Notes: generated by a model from the sequence alone, not told the origin. A DNA stretch of 64,000 nucleotides from Roseibium aestuarii (GCF_008477545.1 NZ_VORA01000001.1:620001-684000), one strand, 5' to 3'; positions 17,601-26,425 are shown, counted from the first letter of the stretch. Translations and numbers: made by a program.

Positions 17601-18967
17601 TGATGTTCACGGCCGCCGCCGTGGTGCTTGCGCTCGGCACCCTGCAGGTCGTGCGCATGGTCACACCCAATTCGCCCGAGCTTGCCGGATCGGATCTGGC
17701 CGGGCTGGAAACGCCCGGCGTGGACGACCTGGGTCAGATCCCGCAGGTTCCGATGCTCGGGGCGCCGGCAACCGACACAGCGACCCTTGCCCCCGCAGGC
17801 AAGGTGACGGTTCAGGTTGCCCTCGAAGGTCTGACGCAGACCCCTGAGGCCGCCGAATCCGCCGTCGGGACGCCGCCCGTTGCCCCGGAAACGGTTATGG
17901 AAGCCGCCCCAGAAGCCGCCCAGGAAGCTGACGCGGACGTCGCGGCTTTGCCCCAGAGTGCAACACCCGATACGGATCTGGCCTTTGCCGCCCCTGTCGC
18001 CCCGCAGGTGATCGGCGAGGCGGAACCCGTCCCCGCCACTGGCTTCTCCGGCGCGACCCAAGACAGCGCGCCTGCCAGCCTGACCATGCCCATGCCTCCG
18101 GCGGAAGTCGGCTCCATGGCCCTGCGCACAGCAGCTGCCCGTGGCGACGCCATTGCCGCCTTCCTCGTCGGTGTGAAATACACCGAAGGTCAGGGCGTCA
18201 CCGCCGATCTGGGAGAAGCCGCCAAGTGGTATCAGCAGGCCGCTGAACAGGGCCTCGCTCCGGCCCAGTATCGCCTGGCCAGCCTCTATGAAAAGGGCCG
18301 CGGCGTCGCCCGGGATCGCGGCAAGGCGCGCGACTGGTATGTGCGCGCGGCCGAAGCGGGCAACGCCAAGTCCATGCACAACCTCGCGGTCCTCTACGCC
18401 GAGGGCATCGAAGGCACGCCGGACTTCATCGAAGCTGCCAAGTGGTTCGAGGCCGCCGCCAACCACGGCATCAAGGACAGCCTGTTCAATCTGGGCATCC
18501 TTTATGCTCGCGGTCTGGGCGTCGATAAGGATCTGGTCGCCAGCTACAAGTGGTTCGCCATTGCTGCGGATCAGGGAGATCAGGACGCCGCCCGCAAGCG
18601 CGACGAGGTTGCCAACCTGCTGGATCAGGCCGGGCTTGCCCAGGCGCGTCTGGCGGTCGAAAGCTTCAAGTCCGAGCCGCTGGATGCTGCCGCCAACCGG
18701 GTCGTGCCGGATCCGTCCTGGGCCGAAGGTCCGGGCTTCTCCACTGATGCCAGCGGTCTGGCCGGCGATACGGTCTCCTATGCCTCCCTCGTCCGTGACG
18801 TTCAGGAACAGCTGAACCGTCTCGGCTACGGCGTCGGCACTGCGGATGGGGAAATGGGCCCGCGGACCCGCAGCGCCATTCGGGCCTTCCAGCGCAAGCT
18901 GGGCGTGTCCGAAAGCGGCGAGGTGGATGCGGATCTTCTCAAGGCGCTGTCGCGTCAGGATGTGTGA
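14657..18967 (+). CDS. podJ: PodJ-like polar organelle development protein (coiled coil, TM helix, Sel1 repeats, peptidoglycan-binding domain)
   Basis: A 1436-residue protein. Residues 1 to about 870 are charged and helical with heptad-rich coiled coils. An Ala/Pro-rich linker follows, then one transmembrane helix (about 982-1003, LMFTAAAVVLALGTLQVV). The periplasmic part carries a low-complexity stretch, Sel1-type repeats (about 1153-1310, e.g. AAKWYQQAAEQGLAPAQYRLA) and a C-terminal peptidoglycan-binding domain (about 1378-1433, QLNRLGYGVGTADGEMGPRT). This matches PodJ of Caulobacter and Agrobacterium, which marks a cell pole and organises division and growth factors. AGGGACAGCTC precedes the ATG. 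Orthology is inferred from architecture only. Confidence 0.75.
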   Translation: MSAWKIRDAEGRGGHSFRGTSAGEYEDDRFMSERERMTPEDEMRALAQQRIERLTRTASALQGDFDALREDPEHELEAVADELDRLLREREEAAATAQRVVGRTETARSQTSVDPRLSDRSERGNERRGVSLRQVPASVRPTVVSAPTPASRAGVRSGAQMFGSQSNAPTPAQSGSRRLDDVLGALERLDEKVATLSRRQQDEVEDLSRDMTAFDAAGGRSPLREDPVAETPTREERPGRFAYRDADPEADPESGGLSMSAYRELGRRIDALRKPQEETIRTVREGLGSLREAISGYAAGNRERSSRHAAELRHLADMVERLRAERIDDAPLRDMQKDVAELKAQLGRSNVDGALKTLEHGYAHILQRLDELNRGAIDPRVLRTITTRLDEIEDAFSTLPRADQMQVLESRLGDVSERVEDLIESHVPVDVEPLREELRELREVVARIDFTEVVESIDDRLRFVSSRLDELEHLARAQQGLDTRIAAMEERLPDADMMQRLHGRLEDIVGMLSDDRGPVEDPRLDEIAGRLERMERNAPDGERNEALSVLEDKLEAIAVKIDIIEKRASRPVPVLDAGARKDGLTEESNRLLGDLQKRIAEMSDQLARPAETVTTSDLDLLRREISEMRAAIVAPQKTDALEQRISELAETLSGSRGALDDDRLDQLGEKVARLASQLETSTSRDDETARIASALARIEENLKTSRDDVKGLARQAAREVAEELVANRASGAGQDVDGAIAGLQGDLRALLDAAQGSEERTRSTFEGVQSILSALTDRLEQLEKANRRDTSGLRAGSRMGALLRRDPQEDPAEDTAERPVERIRDRKADFIAAARRAAQAASEEAALLEQQSRRTAAAAPRVQPEEARPGRTTTPMSASVAPAAAGPATARKDVAAPAEAAPADAQEASSDDSRAGWFRNTLRRTRSAERSAEAAAAETAPARTPDAPAPSALRGEIRPAAGADSATEDDAEEGGKGRRRMLMFTAAAVVLALGTLQVVRMVTPNSPELAGSDLAGLETPGVDDLGQIPQVPMLGAPATDTATLAPAGKVTVQVALEGLTQTPEAAESAVGTPPVAPETVMEAAPEAAQEADADVAALPQSATPDTDLAFAAPVAPQVIGEAEPVPATGFSGATQDSAPASLTMPMPPAEVGSMALRTAAARGDAIAAFLVGVKYTEGQGVTADLGEAAKWYQQAAEQGLAPAQYRLASLYEKGRGVARDRGKARDWYVRAAEAGNAKSMHNLAVLYAEGIEGTPDFIEAAKWFEAAANHGIKDSLFNLGILYARGLGVDKDLVASYKWFAIAADQGDQDAARKRDEVANLLDQAGLAQARLAVESFKSEPLDAAANRVVPDPSWAEGPGFSTDASGLAGDTVSYASLVRDVQEQLNRLGYGVGTADGEMGPRTRSAIRAFQRKLGVSESGEVDADLLKALSRQDV

Positions 18968-19115
18968 ACCGGCGGTTTCGGGAGAGTGCCCCGCACTTTC
19001 CCGCAACCGGACGCAGTGCAGGCCAACTTCGCGTTGACCCTTTCGGGTACATGAGCTTTAACCGGGTCGCATCGGAATGCGCCCCTGAGTTCCCTTCCAA
19101 GGCCTGCTGACTGCC

Positions 19116-20045
19116 GTGCAACTGTACCTGCCCATTGCCGAAATCCCCGTCAACATCTTCATGATCTTTGGCATGGGCGGAGCCGTGGGCTTTCTCTCCG
19201 GGCTCTTCGGCATCGGCGGCGGCTTCCTGCTGACCCCGCTTCTCATCTTTTCCGGCATTCCCCCCGCCGTGGCGGTGGCCACCGTGACCACCCAGGTGAC
19301 GGCCTCGTCCACCTCCGCGGTGCTCACCTACTGGCGGCGCAAGGCCATCGACTTCAAGCTGGGGACGATGCTGCTCGTCGGCGGCGTCATGGGGTCGATC
19401 ATCGGGGTCTTCCTCTTCGAGGTCCTGCAGAAGCTTGGCCAGCTGGATCTGGTCATCTCCCTGTCCTATGTCACCTTCCTCGGCACGATCGGCAGTCTGA
19501 TGCTGGTGGAATCCGTGCGCGCGATGCGCCGCCGGCGCAGTGGCCAGGTGGTGCGGGTCAAGCGACCCGGCCAGCACAACTGGATCCACGGTCTGCCCTT
19601 CAAGATGCGCTTCCGCCAGTCCAGGCTCTATGTCAGCGTCATTCCGGTGATCACGCTGGGGGCGACCATCGGCTTCCTCGGAACGATCCTCGGCATCGGC
19701 GGTGGCTTCATGATGGTGCCGGCGCTGATCTATCTGCTGCGGGTGCCGACGAATGTGGTGATCGGCACCTCCCTGCTGCAGATCCTCTTCACCATGGCGA
19801 CCGCCACCGTTCTCCATGCCATGCAGACCCAGACCGTCGACATCGTTCTGGCGCTGGCCCTGATGATCGGGGGCGTGATTGGCGCCCAGTTCGGCGCGCG
19901 CATGGGGCAGAACCTGCGCGGCGAACAGCTTCGCCTGCTGCTGGCCCTGCTGGTGCTGCTCGTCGGGCTGCGTTTCGCGGTCGATCTCCTGCTCACGCCG
20001 GAGGATCTCTACTCCATCGCCATCATGGGGGGAGCCGGCGCATGA
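19116..20045 (+). CDS. Sulfite exporter TauE/SafE family permease
   Basis: A 309-residue inner-membrane protein with about eight hydrophobic segments and the two internal repeats of the family, visible as GFLSGLFGIGGGFLLTPLLI and GFLGTILGIGGGFMMVPALI. TauE/SafE proteins move sulfite, sulfonates or related anions. The gene starts with GTG; the start QLYLPIAEIPVN fits the family. It overlaps the next gene by four bases (ATGA), a pairing with TIGR02186 proteins that recurs in alphaproteobacteria. Confidence 0.9.
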   Translation: MQLYLPIAEIPVNIFMIFGMGGAVGFLSGLFGIGGGFLLTPLLIFSGIPPAVAVATVTTQVTASSTSAVLTYWRRKAIDFKLGTMLLVGGVMGSIIGVFLFEVLQKLGQLDLVISLSYVTFLGTIGSLMLVESVRAMRRRRSGQVVRVKRPGQHNWIHGLPFKMRFRQSRLYVSVIPVITLGATIGFLGTILGIGGGFMMVPALIYLLRVPTNVVIGTSLLQILFTMATATVLHAMQTQTVDIVLALALMIGGVIGAQFGARMGQNLRGEQLRLLLALLVLLVGLRFAVDLLLTPEDLYSIAIMGGAGA

Positions 20046-20836
20046 GGCCTCTCCCGCACAGGCTCCGGACGCTGGCCGCAACCGTTGTCACAAGTCTGGC
20101 ACTGCTCGGCGGCGGCCCGTCCCGGGCAGAGGAGCTGGTGACCGCGCTCTCCGCCGACGTGGTCTCCATCCAGTCGAACTTCACCGGCACGGAAATCGTG
20201 GTCTTCGGGCAGATCGGCGTTGACGTGAAGACGGTGCCCCGCCCGGGGCGCTATGACCTGATCGTCAAGGTGGAGGGGCCGGCCCAGCAGATCACCACCC
20301 GGCGCAAGGGGCGGTTCCTCGGCGTCTGGGTGAACCGGGACTACGAGACCTTCGTGGAGGTGCCGAGCTTCTATTCCCTCGCCAGCACCGCCCGCGTCGG
20401 CGAGCTGGGGGACCGGGAGCTGCTGGACGCTCACGGGCTCGGCCTCAATCATCTCAATCTGGCCATCAGCGGCCATTCGGACGTGCCCCTGTCGGAGCGC
20501 GACGATTTCCGTCAGGCCTTCCTGCGCCTGAGGGCCGATCAGGGGCTTTATTCGGAGCGGCCGGAATCCATCGAATTCCTGACCAACACCATGTTCCGCA
20601 CCACCATTCCGCTGCCGGCGAACATTCCGATCGGCAAGTATTCGGTGCAGGGCTATCTGATCCAGGACGGGGTGATGCTGGCGCGGACCGAGCAGGAGCT
20701 GGCGGTCGCGAAGTCCGGCTTCGAGCAGGTGACCTTCAACCTCGCCCAGAACCACCCGGCGGTCTATGGCCTGCTCGCGGTGATCCTCGCCGGCATCACC
20801 GGCTGGCTGGCAGGTCTGATCTTCCGCAAGGATTGA
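20042..20836 (+). CDS. TIGR02186 family protein (envelope protein of unknown function)
   Basis: A 264-residue protein with a Sec signal peptide (about 1-29, ending in SRAEE), a periplasmic beta-rich domain with the family opening LSADVVSIQSNFTGTEIVVF, and a C-terminal membrane helix (about 238-258) before a short FRKD tail. Its start overlaps the tauE stop, so the products are probably made together and may form a complex. The function is not known. Confidence 0.85.
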   Translation: MRPLPHRLRTLAATVVTSLALLGGGPSRAEELVTALSADVVSIQSNFTGTEIVVFGQIGVDVKTVPRPGRYDLIVKVEGPAQQITTRRKGRFLGVWVNRDYETFVEVPSFYSLASTARVGELGDRELLDAHGLGLNHLNLAISGHSDVPLSERDDFRQAFLRLRADQGLYSERPESIEFLTNTMFRTTIPLPANIPIGKYSVQGYLIQDGVMLARTEQELAVAKSGFEQVTFNLAQNHPAVYGLLAVILAGITGWLAGLIFRKD

Positions 20837-20894
20837 GGGGCAGTCCCGAACGGCCTGACAGAGGGCTCGCGGTCGCCTGTCCGGCTGACCGGCG

Positions 20895-21626
20895 TCAGTC
20901 CGCGACGAGGCGGGCTGCGGTGAAGGGATAGAGCCGATTGTCGCCGAGCAGGAAGGCCGAGAAGCGCTTCCGGTCGAAGAGGGGCCCGAAGGCCGCATCC
21001 ATGACGTTCAGTCCACCCGTCAGCGCGCCGAAGGCCGGGGCCACAAGCCGCGCGCCATCGGTGACGAAGCAGGACCGGCGGATGGAACGGCCATAGCGGC
21101 GCACCCGGGCTGCCGGATGCAGATGACCGCAGATCTCGCCGAGACTGTCCTGCGGATCATTGGAGGGCTCGTGCCGGAAGACCAGGCCGCCGAGGCGATA
21201 TTCGGACAGGCATTCGCCGCACAGACGAACCGGGGCGACCGGATCGTGATTGCCGGTGATCCAGATCCATTCCCGGTTGAGCTGAAGGGTCGCCAGCATG
21301 GCGCGATAGGTGACCGGCAGGCGGTCGGACCCGGCAGCATCGTGGAAACTGTCGCCCAGGCAGATCACCCGCGCCGGCTCGAAGGCGGCGATCACGGCGG
21401 CCAGCTTCTCCAGGGTCGCGACGGTGTCATAGGGCGGCAGCATCTGGCCACGGCGGGCGAAGGACGATCCCTTCTCCAGATGCAGGTCGGCGACGATCAG
21501 CGTGGACTCTTCCGACCACCACAGGACACCGCTGTCGTGCAGCCCGATGGTGCGCCCATTGATCTGGATGTCATGGCAGACCGGAACAACCATGAATTCC
21601 TTCATGTGCGCGGGCAGCAGGTTCAT
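20895..21626 (-). CDS. pdeM: Ligase-associated DNA damage response phosphoesterase PdeM
   Basis: A 243-residue calcineurin-like metallophosphoesterase with the metal ligand blocks DLHLEKGSS, GDSFHD, GNHDP and GHLHPA in order. This subfamily (TIGR04123) is found with an Lhr-type helicase, an MBL-fold exonuclease and an ATP-dependent DNA ligase, together a DNA repair set. Its start overlaps the helicase stop by four bases, so it is the second gene of a minus-strand pair. Confidence 0.9.
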   Translation of the reverse strand: MNLLPAHMKEFMVVPVCHDIQINGRTIGLHDSGVLWWSEESTLIVADLHLEKGSSFARRGQMLPPYDTVATLEKLAAVIAAFEPARVICLGDSFHDAAGSDRLPVTYRAMLATLQLNREWIWITGNHDPVAPVRLCGECLSEYRLGGLVFRHEPSNDPQDSLGEICGHLHPAARVRRYGRSIRRSCFVTDGARLVAPAFGALTGGLNVMDAAFGPLFDRKRFSAFLLGDNRLYPFTAARLVAD

Positions 21627-24142
21627 TGTCCCAGGGCCTCCATCACGAGGTCGTCAGAAGCGTCCGCAAGCAGACTGTCGAGGGCCTCGCCGTACACCGG
21701 TTCCCGTCCGATCTCAAGAAGAACCGGAACCGAGAGGGGCGAAACTCTTGGTAAACCAGTATGCGTGATTCGACCTCTGATCCGTGCGAGAAGTTGGCTC
21801 AACCGGGAGATATCCAGAAGTCCTTCTGCGGCATCGTTCCAGGTTGCTTCCAGGAGGATGTGATCGGGCTGATGAGATCTCAACACATCATAGATGAGAT
21901 CAGAAGAAACAGTCACTTGGCGCCCGTTCTTTTCCTGGCCCGGGTGGCGGCGCTCGATCAGTCCCGAGATCACCGCACAATTACGGAATGTCCTTTTTAA
22001 CAGGCTCGAATCCGCCAGCCAGGCGTCCAGATCATCGCCAAGAATGTCCTCGTCAAATAATGCATTGAGCGATACACGATTGTCAGAAATAGCAAGGCTA
22101 AGATCGCTCAATCCCCAGATAGCGAGCGCGTAGTCATTCGCGACGAAGCCCAGCGGCCGCATGCCGAGCCGCTCCAGCCGCTTGGTCAGCAGCATTCCCA
22201 GCGTCTGATGGGCGAGCCGTCCCTCGAAGGGATAGCAGACCATGTAATGCTTGCCGGCGCGCGGGAAGGTCTCGACCAGCAGGGCCTCTTCCTCCGGCAG
22301 CCGGGACTTCAGCTCTTGCAGTTCCAGCCATTCGCGCACCTGATCCGGCAGGCTGGACCAGAGGCTGCGGGTGGCCAGCATGTGACGCACGCTTTTCGCC
22401 AGATAGGTGGAGAGCGGAAACTTGCCCCCCATGTAGGAGGGGATCATCGGCGTGTCCGAGGCGGTTCGCGACACATAGGCCTCGTTTTCGAGGAGGGCCT
22501 CGAAACGCACCACTTCGCCGCCGAAGAGGAACGTGTCTCCGTGGTTCAGCTGTTCGATGAACCATTCCTCGATCTCGCCTAGCACCCGCCCGCCCCGCCC
22601 AAGCGGCGCCTTGCGCCCGGCGGCCCGTGATCGCACGAGCCGCACCTTCAGCATCGGAGCCTCGACGATGGTGCCGACATTCAGACGGTACTGCTGGGCG
22701 ATCTTCGGGTGGGAAATGCGCAGCAAACCGTCCGGTCCTGCCTTCAGCTTGGCGTAGCGGTCATAGGACCGCAGGGCATAGCCGCCGGTTGCCACGAAAT
22801 CGAGCACCCGGTCGAAGGTCTCCCGCGTCAGGTGCCGATAGGTCTGGGTGGCGCGGATCTCCGCAAAGGTCTCGTCCGGATCCAGCGGCGCGCCGCAGGC
22901 AAGACCCAGGATATGCTGGGCCAGCACGTCGAGCGCCCCCTTGCGCAAGGGCGGCGTGTCCTGATCGCCCTGCCGCGAGGCGGCGAGGGCGGCCTGGCAT
23001 TCCAGCACCTCGAACCGGTTGGCAGGGACAAGCACCGCCTTGGACGGCTCGTCCATCCGGTGGTTGGCGCGGCCGATGCGCTGGGCCAGCCGGCTCGCCC
23101 CCTTTGGCGCGCCGATGTTCACCACCAGATCGATGTCACCCCAGTCGATGCCCATGTCGAGGGAGGAGGTCGCGACCACGGCCCGCAGCTGACCGGCGGC
23201 CATGGCGGCTTCCACCCTGCGGCGCTGGCCCACGTCGAGGGAGCCGTGATGCAGGGCAATCGGCAACGTATCCTCGTTGATCCGCCACAGGTCCTGGAAC
23301 ACCGCTTCCGCCTGGGAGCGGGTGTTCACAAAGAGCAGCGTCACCCGATGCGCCTTGATCAGGTCGTACATGTCCTGCAGCGCATAGCGGGCCGAATGCC
23401 CCGCCCAGGGAATGCGGTCGCGGGAATGAAGGATGGTTATGTCCGGTTCCGCACCGCCGGTGATCTCCACCAGATCGGCAAGGGCGCGGGTCTCCGGATC
23501 CGGCTGGTCGACCAGATAGGCGCGCAACTCCTCCGGGTTGGCGACTGTCGCCGACAGGCCGATGGTGCGCAGGCCCGGCGCCAGCCGGCGCAGACGCGCC
23601 AGGCCGAGCGCCAGAAGGTCGCCGCGCTTCGAGGTGACGAGCGCATGCAGCTCGTCCAGGATCACCGTGCGCAGGCCGGAAAACAGCGCCTGCGCCTGCG
23701 GATCCGACAGAAGCAGGGCGATCTGTTCCGGCGTGGTCAGCAGGATGTCGGGCGGATTGGTCTTCTGCCGCTGCCGCTTGTGGGTCGGCGTGTCGCCGGT
23801 CCTTGTCTCCAGCCGCAGGTCCAGCCCCATCTCGCTGACCGGGGCCTCGAGATTGCGGGCAATGTCGACGGCAAGTGCCTTGAGCGGGGAGATGTAAAGC
23901 GTATGAACCCCGCGGTATGCGGCAGCGCCTGCGGATCCCGGTGCGGGTCGTTCCCGCGCCTCCAGCTCCACCAGCGTCGGCAGGAACCCGGCGAGCGTCT
24001 TGCCCGCACCCGTCGGCGCGATCAGCAGGGTCGAGTGCCCCTGGGACAACTTGTCCACCAGCGCCAGCTGATGGGCGCGCGGGCGCCAGCCCCGGGAGGC
24101 GAACCAGGTCTCGAAACGGGGAGGGAGGGGCCTTGCGTCCAT
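21623..24142 (-). CDS. Ligase-associated DNA damage response DEXH-box helicase (Lhr-like)
   Basis: An 839-residue superfamily 2 ATPase. Motif I is APTGAGKTLAG, motif II VILDELHAL, motif III LSATV, motif VI QRIGRANHR; a winged-helix and Lhr-core-like C-terminal region follows. Members of TIGR04121 unwind DNA 3' to 5' in the same pathway as PdeM, exonuclease and ligase. The ATG at 24142 was preferred because MDARPLPPRFETWFASRGW is the typical family start; an upstream start at 24250 would overlap the divergent exonuclease. The last 450 bp have noticeably lower GC and different codon choice from the rest. Confidence 0.92.
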   Translation of the reverse strand: MDARPLPPRFETWFASRGWRPRAHQLALVDKLSQGHSTLLIAPTGAGKTLAGFLPTLVELEARERPAPGSAGAAAYRGVHTLYISPLKALAVDIARNLEAPVSEMGLDLRLETRTGDTPTHKRQRQKTNPPDILLTTPEQIALLLSDPQAQALFSGLRTVILDELHALVTSKRGDLLALGLARLRRLAPGLRTIGLSATVANPEELRAYLVDQPDPETRALADLVEITGGAEPDITILHSRDRIPWAGHSARYALQDMYDLIKAHRVTLLFVNTRSQAEAVFQDLWRINEDTLPIALHHGSLDVGQRRRVEAAMAAGQLRAVVATSSLDMGIDWGDIDLVVNIGAPKGASRLAQRIGRANHRMDEPSKAVLVPANRFEVLECQAALAASRQGDQDTPPLRKGALDVLAQHILGLACGAPLDPDETFAEIRATQTYRHLTRETFDRVLDFVATGGYALRSYDRYAKLKAGPDGLLRISHPKIAQQYRLNVGTIVEAPMLKVRLVRSRAAGRKAPLGRGGRVLGEIEEWFIEQLNHGDTFLFGGEVVRFEALLENEAYVSRTASDTPMIPSYMGGKFPLSTYLAKSVRHMLATRSLWSSLPDQVREWLELQELKSRLPEEEALLVETFPRAGKHYMVCYPFEGRLAHQTLGMLLTKRLERLGMRPLGFVANDYALAIWGLSDLSLAISDNRVSLNALFDEDILGDDLDAWLADSSLLKRTFRNCAVISGLIERRHPGQEKNGRQVTVSSDLIYDVLRSHQPDHILLEATWNDAAEGLLDISRLSQLLARIRGRITHTGLPRVSPLSVPVLLEIGREPVYGEALDSLLADASDDLVMEALGQ

Positions 24143-24248
24143 GCTCCCTATGTAGGGTGCTTCGCTGCGGAAAGAAAAGGGCACCGGACGCCGGCCAGTT
24201 GAAGGCGGGTCACTGGTATTTTCCGCGAGGCGACCTACTTGCCCTGAC

Positions 24249-25301
24249 ATGTCCGAGCTTCTGACCCTGACGCCCGAAGGGCTCTACTGTCCGCAGATCG
24301 GCGCGCATATCGATCCGGTGAGACCGGTGGAGCGCGCCATCATCACCCATGGCCATGCGGACCATGCCCGCTCCGGCCACGGGTCGGTGCTCGCCACACC
24401 GGAAACCCTGGAGATCATGGCCATCCGCTATGGCCGCGACTTCTGCGGCACCCGGCAGGCGGCGGCCTATGGCGAGCGCCTGCGCATCGGGGAGGTGGAG
24501 GTGAGCCTTCATCCGGCTGGCCATGTGCTCGGCTCCGCGCAGATCCTCTTGGAAGGGGCGGGGGAGCGGGCTGTGGTTTCGGGCGACTACAAGCGCCAGT
24601 CCGATCCGACCTGCGCGCCCTTCGAACTGGTGCCCTGCGATACCTTCGTTACCGAGGCGACCTTTGGCCTGCCGGTCTTCCGCCATCCTCCGGCGGCGAA
24701 GGAAGTGGCAAAGCTCCTCGATTCCCTGCGGCTGGTGCCCGACCGCACCCATCTTGTCGGCGCCTATGCCCTGGGCAAGGCCCAGCGGGTGATCGCCGAA
24801 CTGCGCGCGGCCGGCTATGACCGCCCGATCTATCTCCACGGCGCGCTGGTCAATCTCAGCGAATATTATCTCTCCCGATCCGTCCCGCTCGGTCCCCTTG
24901 AGCCTGTCGGCCGCCGGGGCAAGGAGCTGGCCGGAGAGATCGTGCTGTGCCCGCCCGGCCAGCTGGCCGACCGCTGGTCCCGGCGCTTCGGCGATCCGGT
25001 CACGGCCGTCGCCTCGGGCTGGATGCGGGTGCGGGCGCGTGCCCGCCAGCGCGGGGCCGAGCTGCCTCTGGTCATCTCGGATCACTGTGACTGGGATGAC
25101 CTGCGGCGCACGATCCGCGAGACCGGCGCGCGCGAGGTCTGGGTGACGCATGGCGCGGAGGAAGCCCTCGTGCATTGGTGTGAACAAGCCGGGATCGGTG
25201 CACGCCCCTTGCACATGATCGGCTATGATGACGGCGAAGAGGCTGTCGATACGGCATCCTCCCCGGAGGAATCCGGATCTTCTGGAGTGGAAACATCATG
25301 A
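24249..25301 (+). CDS. Ligase-associated DNA damage response exonuclease (metallo-beta-lactamase fold)
   Basis: A 350-residue nuclease of the MBL/beta-CASP type (TIGR04122). The zinc motif is ITHGHADHARSGH (about residues 34-46), with AGHVLGSAQ, VVSGDYKRQ and the later SDHCDWDDL and VTHG histidine motifs. It is divergent from the helicase with 106 bp between starts and overlaps the next gene by four bases. The ligase that normally accompanies it is about 6 kb downstream. The C-terminal tail is acidic and Ser-rich. Confidence 0.92.
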   Translation: MSELLTLTPEGLYCPQIGAHIDPVRPVERAIITHGHADHARSGHGSVLATPETLEIMAIRYGRDFCGTRQAAAYGERLRIGEVEVSLHPAGHVLGSAQILLEGAGERAVVSGDYKRQSDPTCAPFELVPCDTFVTEATFGLPVFRHPPAAKEVAKLLDSLRLVPDRTHLVGAYALGKAQRVIAELRAAGYDRPIYLHGALVNLSEYYLSRSVPLGPLEPVGRRGKELAGEIVLCPPGQLADRWSRRFGDPVTAVASGWMRVRARARQRGAELPLVISDHCDWDDLRRTIRETGAREVWVTHGAEEALVHWCEQAGIGARPLHMIGYDDGEEAVDTASSPEESGSSGVETS

Positions 25302-25726
25302 GCATCGAGTGCCCCTCCCACGATCAGGACGAGGCAGAGCTCGCCGCCACCAGCGAGGCGGTCGAGAAGATCAATGCCTTGTTCGAGGACTATCTCGCCG
25401 GTTTCAACGATGCCGACGAGGAGCGCATCGCCGACTGCTTCGCCCTGCCGGCCACGATCTGGCAGCACGAGAAGGGGCATGTCTTCGCCGATGAGGACGA
25501 GCTGCTGGAAAACATCGAGGCCCTGCTCGACGCCCTTGACCGGGAAGGGGTGGTCAACTCCGAGTTCCACGTGGTCTCCAGCCACGTGAGCGGGTCGGCC
25601 GCACTCGTCACCCTGGACTGGGTGCAGGAGACCTCCGACGGCGAGAGCGCGCTCGAATTCACTTGCCACTATCATCTCATTCTTGACGGAGATGACTGGA
25701 TGATCGCGAGCATCGTCAACGAATAG
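25298..25726 (+). CDS. NTF2-like (SnoaL-type) small protein
   Basis: A 142-residue acidic protein that looks like a single NTF2-like cone fold: helical start (AVEKINALFEDYLAGFNDAD), a WQHEKGHVFADEDEL strand-helix segment, and C-terminal strands ending HYHLILDGDDWMIASIVNE. The fold is used by enzymes and by binding proteins, so no activity can be named. The ATG overlaps the exonuclease stop (ATGA), which ties it to the DNA repair set by transcription and translation. Confidence 0.75.
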   Translation: MSIECPSHDQDEAELAATSEAVEKINALFEDYLAGFNDADEERIADCFALPATIWQHEKGHVFADEDELLENIEALLDALDREGVVNSEFHVVSSHVSGSAALVTLDWVQETSDGESALEFTCHYHLILDGDDWMIASIVNE

Positions 25727-25932
25727 GCGTGAAGCCAGCTGCGGGCGGGCGTCTGGAAATTGCCGCACGGGCCCCTTGCGCCGCGTCCGCTGCTGCGGCA
25801 TGAGGCGCAGGCGCGACGCGCGCTCTCCTCCCGCGGCTGTGCGTCGCAAATCCCGTTTTCCCGGTCTCTGCTGGCGGTTCCCCTGCCTGCGTTCAGGGAC
25901 TGTCCCGAAGACCGTTTCAGGAGCTTAGCCCC

Positions 25933-26328
25933 ATGGCCAAGATGATCCATTCCATGATCCGGGTGACCGACGAAGCCCGCTCGGTTGCCTTCTACGAACA
26001 GGCCTTCGGCCTGACCGTCGCCGGGCGCTATGCCTTCGACGGCTTCACCCTGATCTACATGTCGAACCGGGAGACCGGCTTCGAACTGGAGCTCACCGTC
26101 AATGCCTCCGCGTCCGGTCCTTACGATCTCGGCACGGGCTATGGCCATATGGCCTTTTCCGTCGATGACATCGATGCTGAGCATGCCCGCCTGAAGGCTG
26201 CCGGCCTCACGGTCGGCGACGTCAAGGACATGCCCTTCGAGGGCAAGCCCTTCGCCCGCTTCTTCTTCCTGTCCGATCCGGATGGTTACAAGATCGAGGT
26301 GCTGCAGCGCGGCGGCCGCTTCCTCTGA
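25933..26328 (+). CDS. VOC family protein, glyoxalase I-like
   Basis: A 131-residue vicinal-oxygen-chelate fold protein with two beta-alpha-beta-beta-beta modules. Candidate metal ligands fit the H/E/H/E pattern of glyoxalase I: His in MIHSMIRV, Glu in GFELELTVN, His in GYGHMAFSVDDID and Glu in DGYKIEVLQR. It is likely to be a lactoylglutathione lyase detoxifying methylglyoxal, or a close relative. It is separated by 206 bp from the NTF2-like gene and followed by a strong terminator. Confidence 0.85.
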   Translation: MAKMIHSMIRVTDEARSVAFYEQAFGLTVAGRYAFDGFTLIYMSNRETGFELELTVNASASGPYDLGTGYGHMAFSVDDIDAEHARLKAAGLTVGDVKDMPFEGKPFARFFFLSDPDGYKIEVLQRGGRFL

Positions 26329-26368
26329 GATCGGCCTCCGGCGCGCCGGAACGCATCCCAAAAAGCAA

Positions 26369-26400
26369 AGACCCCGCGGATCGGCCGATCCGCGGGGTCT
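26369..26400. terminator. Bidirectional terminator
   Basis: A perfect 32-bp palindrome with arms AGACCCCGCGGATC and GATCCGCGGGGTCT around GGCC, flanked by A- and T-rich ends. It lies between the convergent glyoxalase-like gene and the DEAD-box helicase gene. Confidence 0.9.
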
Positions 26401-26425
26401 TTTCATGTCAGGCGCGAGGCGCTGA

